From Aporrectodea caliginosa (Eukaryota > Annelida > Clitellata > Crassiclitellata > Lumbricidae): DNA of 64,000 nt. The DNA is taken from NCBI GenBank assembly GCA_020284085.1, contig JACEVL010000493.1, positions 443,001-507,000 of the forward strand, in the 5' to 3' direction. The notes below the pieces were generated by a model. It was not told where the DNA came from and ran no database searches. It worked only from the letters and a program-made list of their open reading frames with translations. The translations under genes and the position numbers were made by a program. This document shows, piece after piece, positions 58,977 through 64,000 of the stretch (position 1 is the stretch's first letter; every line of letters begins with the position of its first letter).

Positions 58977-59967
58977 CCCCCCTGGGATAATTTTGGGTGC
59001 GTTGTGGCCCCGAGCACAGTCTTGTGCTTACTTACTTGTGTATCTATTTTTAGATCTGCATGGGAAGGGAGCTGTCGGCCATCCAGAACTGGGTTTCGAA
59101 CTCCTTCCTCACTTCTGCGGTCTGGGAGCTCAACACTACTCTCACTGATCAAGTCAAGAAGAGAATCTCCATATTTGATTAGATATTTGCGTTTTAATTC
59201 AGGATTATTAACAATTATGTCTAACAATTCGTCAGAGTTGCGATGCATTGCAAGATCAGATGTAGCCATTTAAGACTGTTAAATTAAACAAATCAAGTTC
59301 ACAGTTCGTGAGAATAAATCAAAAGAATGTCCACAAATACTACTTGTCTGTTTTCTTACTTATTTTTAAGTATTTCACAGTTAAATCTAGCTATCGACGG
59401 TTTCTTTGATAAAACTGAGCGTTACTTATCGCCAGTAATTTTCCTTACTTAAACTATGCACATTTTAATAGAACAGCTCTACCAAAATATATCGGAGGTT
59501 TCTAGCACTGAACCGGGCTAAAACCGTATCGTAAAGAATCGAAATCTTATACTCCCTGTATCAATTGAAAGATCCCTTTTCCAGAAATTTATCACTATCT
59601 CCCCAAAATTTCCGTTGGCACCAATCCAAAATGGCAGCCTTGCACAAACAATTTGGAGCCAAACTTGATCCAAAGTTTTCAACAAGAATAACTTGACATC
59701 CGTCCGAAAATGGTTTCCCTGCTTCATCCACGGTCACGTCGGCGTGTGAAGTAACCCTTATTTTCGGCCATTTACCAGTTTAACCACAATAAAACTTCAT
59801 TTAATCACCGCTCTCATCGACATGTGATGCTTCACCATCACCGAGCAAGCACAGAGAGAGTTATCTTTTCCGGAAGTGAGGCTATTTTTAGAAATCAAAG
59901 GTATCCTCTGCCATCAGACCTTATGTAGCGCATTTCTAACAAACCTTGTGCCTACAGGTTCGGCACA
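58688..59967 (-). repeat. Shared LTR between elements A and B
   Basis: 1280 bp with the same TG...CA ends. It serves as 5' LTR of A and 3' LTR of B. It carries two open reading frames on the minus strand (59269-58916 and the first part of the Gag frame from 58976). Confidence 0.85.
58916..59269 (-). CDS. LTR-encoded ORF, possible alternative N-terminus of Gag
   Basis: Starting with Met at 59269 within the shared LTR, it encodes a plausible helical N-terminus (MATSDLAMHRNSDELLDIIV, then LKRKYLIKYGDSLLDLI). At 59036 there is a perfect tandem donor (caa|gtaa|gtaagc), and an acceptor aattcag lies before 58957. Using the second donor (exon end 59032) joins this ORF in phase to the Gag frame; using the first does not. 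The same sequence is present in the left LTR (53946-54299), where it has no Gag downstream. Confidence 0.4.
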   Translation of the reverse strand: MATSDLAMHRNSDELLDIIVNNPELKRKYLIKYGDSLLDLISESSVELPDRRSEEGVRNPVLDGRQLPSHADLKIDTQVSKHKTVLGATTHPKLSQGGWLLLIQEPWTYTRASWYQI

Positions 59968-60369
59968 CTACCCCTTCCTCACTCAAAATTTCTACCGAAG
60001 GGAGAAATTTCGGTAACCGTGCTGGTAACCTCCATGTTTACATAGTACACGTTGCTAAAAGACATTGTTACCATAACATCCAGAGTTATACTCAACCAGA
60101 CATTAAAACAATTAGCGAACAACCTTACTCTACCTTATCCAACACAGTAACTGTACAGAGCAAGGATAAGTTTTCATCGGTAAATGAGATGCAAACAATC
60201 TTGGCAGATATCTTATAGACAGTAGAATAAAACAAATGCTTATCCAGTTTCAACCTTCACCTTTCCATGTAACATTAGTACAATAATTACAGTAGGTGTA
60301 TAAAGCATCATAAGCATCAACCACAAAAACATTCAGTTAAACATACATGATTCCCAAAGATCTGTTATT

Positions 60370-63300
60370 CTATTCTCTAAACCTAACGGGACGTCTAATC
60401 TCACGTTTTGGTCGAGATACTGGGGCAGGTTCTACATTCTGTTGAAACTGTTCCTGTTCAAAGCTTGTGAGCTCTAGCTCCACTGGTTCAGGCATTTGCT
60501 CAGGATTCGAACCCCAGTCAGCCGGAGTTTCACCAAAGTATGGTTTCAATTTGTCAACATAAACCAACTTCGGTTGAGACTTCTTGGACTTTTGAACTCG
60601 ATAGAGCACGGGTCCTATCTGTTCCAGGACCTTATAGGGTCCGGAAAAGTAACGGGACCATTTCTCCTTGGTTTTGGCCCTCCTTCTTGGACAATAGAGC
60701 CACACCCAATCTTCTGGCTGATAACGCACTGGGCGAACTCGCAAGTCGTACCTCCAGGCTCTACTAGTGGCAAGGCGCGCACTAAATTCTCTCACATGAT
60801 TAAACGCAATTTGAACATTAGCTTCTTGACGAGTTACAAAATCATTCACAGTACAAGCATTATCAGGCAAGTTTTGACATTCCCCTAAAACAAGATCTAT
60901 AGGAAGGGTCATTTCTCTTCCTAAGAAAAGCCGACAAGGCGAAAAACCCGTGCTCTCGTGTTCGGTAGCACGATACGCCGACATGACGAGAGGAAGAAGC
61001 GAATCCCAATTCCGTTGATTTTGGGACACAACCTCCCCCACTGTCGAAGTCAGGGTACTGTGAAATCTTGCATCCCATTCGTGAAGAGAAAATGCAGCAG
61101 ACCGTTCTAAGATTACTGAGCGTATTCTGGCTTTGTCTTCAGGCGACACATCTTTGGCTATCTGTTCCCATAGCGGTGCAAGTACAGTTTCTGGTTTAAC
61201 GTCTGGTTGTGACGCTGAACCTTCTTTGACAGCTGAACAACTTGCTTCTCGTTCCGTTGAACATTGATCTGACCAGAGCACGACATCTTCGGTCGACCAC
61301 TGTAGACCTTTTTTAACTCGTATTGGCTGCTTCGTTGGGTTCATCACTCGGACAGCAATATCCAAAGCCCGATCAGGCAACAAAGTACCTGCCAGCATCA
61401 AACCTGACTCGAGAATTTGCGGAACCGTCGCCCATGGTTGAAATTTGGCAGAAAGGTTTGGTAACACTGCGTAAGTTTCCAAGTCCATCTCTGACATTGC
61501 AGGAACTAGTACATCAGCAGCAACAGCAATCCGACGACATCGATTAGCCAGTCCAGGATTACTTCCGAACAATGGTAGGATATGATCTTGAATCTTTATC
61601 CAATGTTCTGCAAAGTTCCAAGTCACGGCGTGTTGTTCGAGCCATTTCAAACCAAAGATTAATTCTGACAACTGTTCTGTAACCAGGCAAGGAACTGTGA
61701 ATTGAAATCCTTCCACCTCGCAATGAAGATTGACTTCGCCGAGTACTTTTATCTCCGTTCCATTCGCGGCACGAAGAACTTGTTGGGATGGAACAAGGTC
61801 CTTGCGGCTAATAAGCGTGGCTGGAGCCAAGCTCAGTTCACTGCCCGTATCGATTAATGCAGACAAAGACAATCCATTGATTTGGACCGGTAGGTAGGCA
61901 TTGGTACTGCCTTCCACGTAGCGTACATTGGATGGATCTGGCCCAACATCAGTCTGTGTTACACCGGTGTGCGTTTCTTCTCCATCGTCATGATGTTGCG
62001 GACACCGACGAGCTATATGTCCAAGACCATTACAGTTGTAGCATCGGATTGATACCCGGTTACGGTTTCGATCACCTCTTCCACGTGCGTTTACAGGCTG
62101 AGCATCTGTAAGAAGTTCACGTCCGGCGGCTAAAGCAGTCTCTTCTCGTTCTCTTCGATTGAAAGATCGAGTCGTGGGACGATTTTCATTAAGGCCCAAT
62201 GTTCTTTCCAATTGATCAATCCGACGTCGTTGAGGTTCCAACTCGTCTCTCAACAGTCGACGAATTATGTCTTTGGACAACGGTTCTTCTTGTATGGCTT
62301 TTATTCTACCATAACGACGATCAGGAGTTTCTTCAGTGTCATTGTCAGCTTTCTGGTAACATTCTAGTCTTAACGCCAACTTGTACGCGTCATCCAAAGT
62401 AGACGGTTCACGTTCTCTGACTTTACGTGCGAGAACCCTGTCTCTTAACGAGTCCACAAAGGCTCGTATGGCGATTGTCTCTCGATGATCTGAATGAGGT
62501 CCTGGATAAGCCATCGTGAGAAGCCTTCGAATGTCTTGAACCAGATTACTTAGATCCTCACCTTCTCTTTGTTTTCTTGCAGACAATTGAGCTTGGTATA
62601 AACTGGCTTGATTCTGGCTTCCATACCTGGCTCTTAATATTTTGATCAGCTCTGACCATGAAGATATGTCACTGGTTTCACACTCCCACAAAATTTGACT
62701 TGCCGGTTCAACAAGTGCACACATGAGTTGGTTTAATTTCTCCTCATCTGTCCATCCGTTATGTTGGGAGCAAATTTCAAAACGTCGAACGAACGCTTCG
62801 ATCGGAGTTCGTCCACTGAACTGACCAACTTTGATCCACTGACGAGGCTTTTCAGCACTGGGTTTGTTTACCACTGACTTTTCTTTCTTGTCAGCAAAGG
62901 TTTCCGAAGAATCAGAACTGGACGGAGTGAACGGAGGAAGTCCATTTCCAGACACTACAGTTTTCTTTTCTGAAGTCGTCTCTTCGTTCACCAAAGTACT
63001 GTTCTTGTCATCAGACAGCATCTTGGTCTTTTGCGGTTGCAACGTTTCACCAATTGACATTGTTTGCAATTCTTCACGAAGCAGTTGACGCAAGACAGAA
63101 CGTAGGCTTCCATCTTCTGGTTCTTTCTTTACTTGTGATTCTTGGCAATGACCTTTGAATTCTGCAGAAGACAACACTGTTTTGTACAACTGAGATTCAT
63201 CCACAAACCCAGACAACAAGGTTGTGTTTTGAATCACAGCCGTTCGATTACAGTCACTGTTTTTCTGACGTGTTACATCACGATCCAACTGTTCATTAGT

Positions 63301-64000
63301 CATCGGAACATTGCGACTACTGACAAAAGTCGGAGCCCGAGATTGAAAATCTGTTACCATTTGTCCAGCTTCCGAGAGAAGATATGACGGCACAGTTGTC
63401 GTTCTAACGTGACCATCCCTGCACATGGTTGTTACCGTTGAATCAACGTTCTCTGCTTCTGACATCATTGTACATGGCATGTTCTTATTTGACCAGGTGG
63501 AAAACATTTCTGGGCGCGAAGAAGTTACGGTCGGCAACAGAACAGTAGGCATCCTTCGATCAGCACGGTAAGTATGAAGATTGGATGACACGTAGATGGG
63601 TTCTGTTGTGAAAGGTGTAACACCAACAGCAGATTTTTCTCTTTCAAAATTCATTCTATTCTTTTCAGACTGTGAAGAGCAAGTGATGGGGAAGGTTGTG
63701 TCCCAACGACTTGTTACATCACCGGATCCGGGATCCGCTTCTAGGTCGCCAGCGACGAAGGGATTACGACGTGAAGATGACGTTCCCGTCGCTAGGACCT
63801 GATCCTCCATATGACACATTGTGTCAATGGTAGTATCTTGTTCCATATCTGCAACTAAACAATTCAGGTTAGAGCGGAGCTGTTCTACACATTCTAACAA
63901 TTGTAAGTAATTTTTGTTAGTTTTCTGTGTTTCATAACGTTTCATATTTTGATTCGTCCTCCTACTCTCAAATTGTTCATTATCTCTTTCAAAATTAATT
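60370..64000 (-). CDS. Gag-protease polyprotein with integrase remnant (element B, 5' partial)
   Basis: The frame is open from the stop at 60370 to the window edge; the first Met inside it is at 63945, giving 1191 codons, but the frame continues upstream as in A. From that Met the knuckle is at about 635-648 and the protease Asp at about 699. The same in-frame loss of RT, RNase H and integrase core is present (FSLHEWDARFHSTLTS). Unlike A, the integrase end is complete: ATEHESTGFSPCRLFLGREM, then a GPY/F-type module (RYFSGPYKVLEQIGPVLYRV) and PKLVYVDKLKPYFGE, ending RRPVRFRE. This module supports Ty3/Gypsy membership. Confidence 0.87.
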   Translation of the reverse strand, partial: INFERDNEQFESRRTNQNMKRYETQKTNKNYLQLLECVEQLRSNLNCLVADMEQDTTIDTMCHMEDQVLATGTSSSRRNPFVAGDLEADPGSGDVTSRWDTTFPITCSSQSEKNRMNFEREKSAVGVTPFTTEPIYVSSNLHTYRADRRMPTVLLPTVTSSRPEMFSTWSNKNMPCTMMSEAENVDSTVTTMCRDGHVRTTTVPSYLLSEAGQMVTDFQSRAPTFVSSRNVPMTNEQLDRDVTRQKNSDCNRTAVIQNTTLLSGFVDESQLYKTVLSSAEFKGHCQESQVKKEPEDGSLRSVLRQLLREELQTMSIGETLQPQKTKMLSDDKNSTLVNEETTSEKKTVVSGNGLPPFTPSSSDSSETFADKKEKSVVNKPSAEKPRQWIKVGQFSGRTPIEAFVRRFEICSQHNGWTDEEKLNQLMCALVEPASQILWECETSDISSWSELIKILRARYGSQNQASLYQAQLSARKQREGEDLSNLVQDIRRLLTMAYPGPHSDHRETIAIRAFVDSLRDRVLARKVREREPSTLDDAYKLALRLECYQKADNDTEETPDRRYGRIKAIQEEPLSKDIIRRLLRDELEPQRRRIDQLERTLGLNENRPTTRSFNRREREETALAAGRELLTDAQPVNARGRGDRNRNRVSIRCYNCNGLGHIARRCPQHHDDGEETHTGVTQTDVGPDPSNVRYVEGSTNAYLPVQINGLSLSALIDTGSELSLAPATLISRKDLVPSQQVLRAANGTEIKVLGEVNLHCEVEGFQFTVPCLVTEQLSELIFGLKWLEQHAVTWNFAEHWIKIQDHILPLFGSNPGLANRCRRIAVAADVLVPAMSEMDLETYAVLPNLSAKFQPWATVPQILESGLMLAGTLLPDRALDIAVRVMNPTKQPIRVKKGLQWSTEDVVLWSDQCSTEREASCSAVKEGSASQPDVKPETVLAPLWEQIAKDVSPEDKARIRSVILERSAAFSLHEWDARFHSTLTSTVGEVVSQNQRNWDSLLPLVMSAYRATEHESTGFSPCRLFLGREMTLPIDLVLGECQNLPDNACTVNDFVTRQEANVQIAFNHVREFSARLATSRAWRYDLRVRPVRYQPEDWVWLYCPRRRAKTKEKWSRYFSGPYKVLEQIGPVLYRVQKSKKSQPKLVYVDKLKPYFGETPADWGSNPEQMPEPVELELTSFEQEQFQQNVEPAPVSRPKREIRRPVRFRE

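Larger units (their letters stand above)
53718..59967 (-). mobile_element. Ty3-type LTR element A of a tandem array, RT deleted
   Basis: The layout on the minus strand is 5' LTR 58688-59967, internal region with a 1187-codon ORF, 3' LTR 53718-54997. It shares its 5' LTR with element B, whose 3' LTR it is. This LTR-internal-LTR-internal pattern is expected from recombination between LTRs of two copies. The left end abuts a (TG)n tract. RT, RNase H and integrase core are deleted in frame, and a further 542 bp is missing relative to B. Confidence 0.85.
58688..64000 (-). mobile_element. Ty3-type LTR element B of a tandem array, partial
   Basis: Its 3' LTR is 58688-59967; the 5' LTR and start of the ORF lie beyond 64000. 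The internal sequence is nearly the same as element A (offset 4970 bp to the left of the 542-bp indel and 5512 bp to the right of it), with the integrase C-terminus intact. The RT deletion is shared with A. Confidence 0.85.

Overview
This is animal nuclear DNA, most likely from a marine invertebrate. Genes are split by GT-AG introns. The intergenic space is full of tetranucleotide and trinucleotide microsatellites (TCTG, GAAT, TAA, GAT), tRNA-derived SINEs, 5'-truncated non-LTR retrotransposons, hAT-type MITEs and Ty3-type LTR elements, and the word AGGCCTA is common. I cannot place the species. An invertebrate deuterostome or spiralian would fit.

Two host genes can be supported. On the plus strand, four exons between 6911 and 12473 encode a Neuralized-type E3 ubiquitin ligase (two NHR domains and a C-terminal RING). 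All its introns are phase 1, and the 5' coding exon is not visible. On the minus strand, three exons between 41180 and 35958 assemble into an unrecognised mucin-like type I membrane protein: signal peptide, Thr/Pro-rich ectodomain, one transmembrane segment and the start of a cytoplasmic tail. Its further 3' exons were not found.

The rest is mobile and repetitive DNA. Positions 1-6900 hold microsatellites, SINE heads and LINE tails. 6911-12850 is the Neuralized gene with MITEs, SINEs and LINE fragments in its introns, ending in a minisatellite built from its own last codons. 12850-24670 has several MITEs, a TIR transposon with a nested LINE and a gutted transposase (20097-22620), and a hAT MITE with a perfect 8-bp target duplication. 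25025-30299 is a complete LTR element with nearly identical LTRs that has lost reverse transcriptase. 30300-41200 holds minisatellites, a MITE and the mucin-like gene. 41200-53700 has further SINEs, two transposons with exact 8- and 9-bp target duplications, and a hairpin-bearing tandem array. 53718-64000 is a tandem LTR array (LTR - internal A - LTR - internal B, running off the window) of a second Ty3-type family, again with reverse transcriptase removed but the Gag-protease frame open.

The most notable observations are the minisatellite spanning the Neuralized stop codon, the spliced mucin-like gene with a possible alternative hydrophobic C-terminus, and two related but distinct LTR families that both keep a long open Gag-protease frame fused directly to integrase remnants. 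In the second family the Gag frame also extends into the LTR. Assignments rest on reading motifs by eye; no database search was possible.
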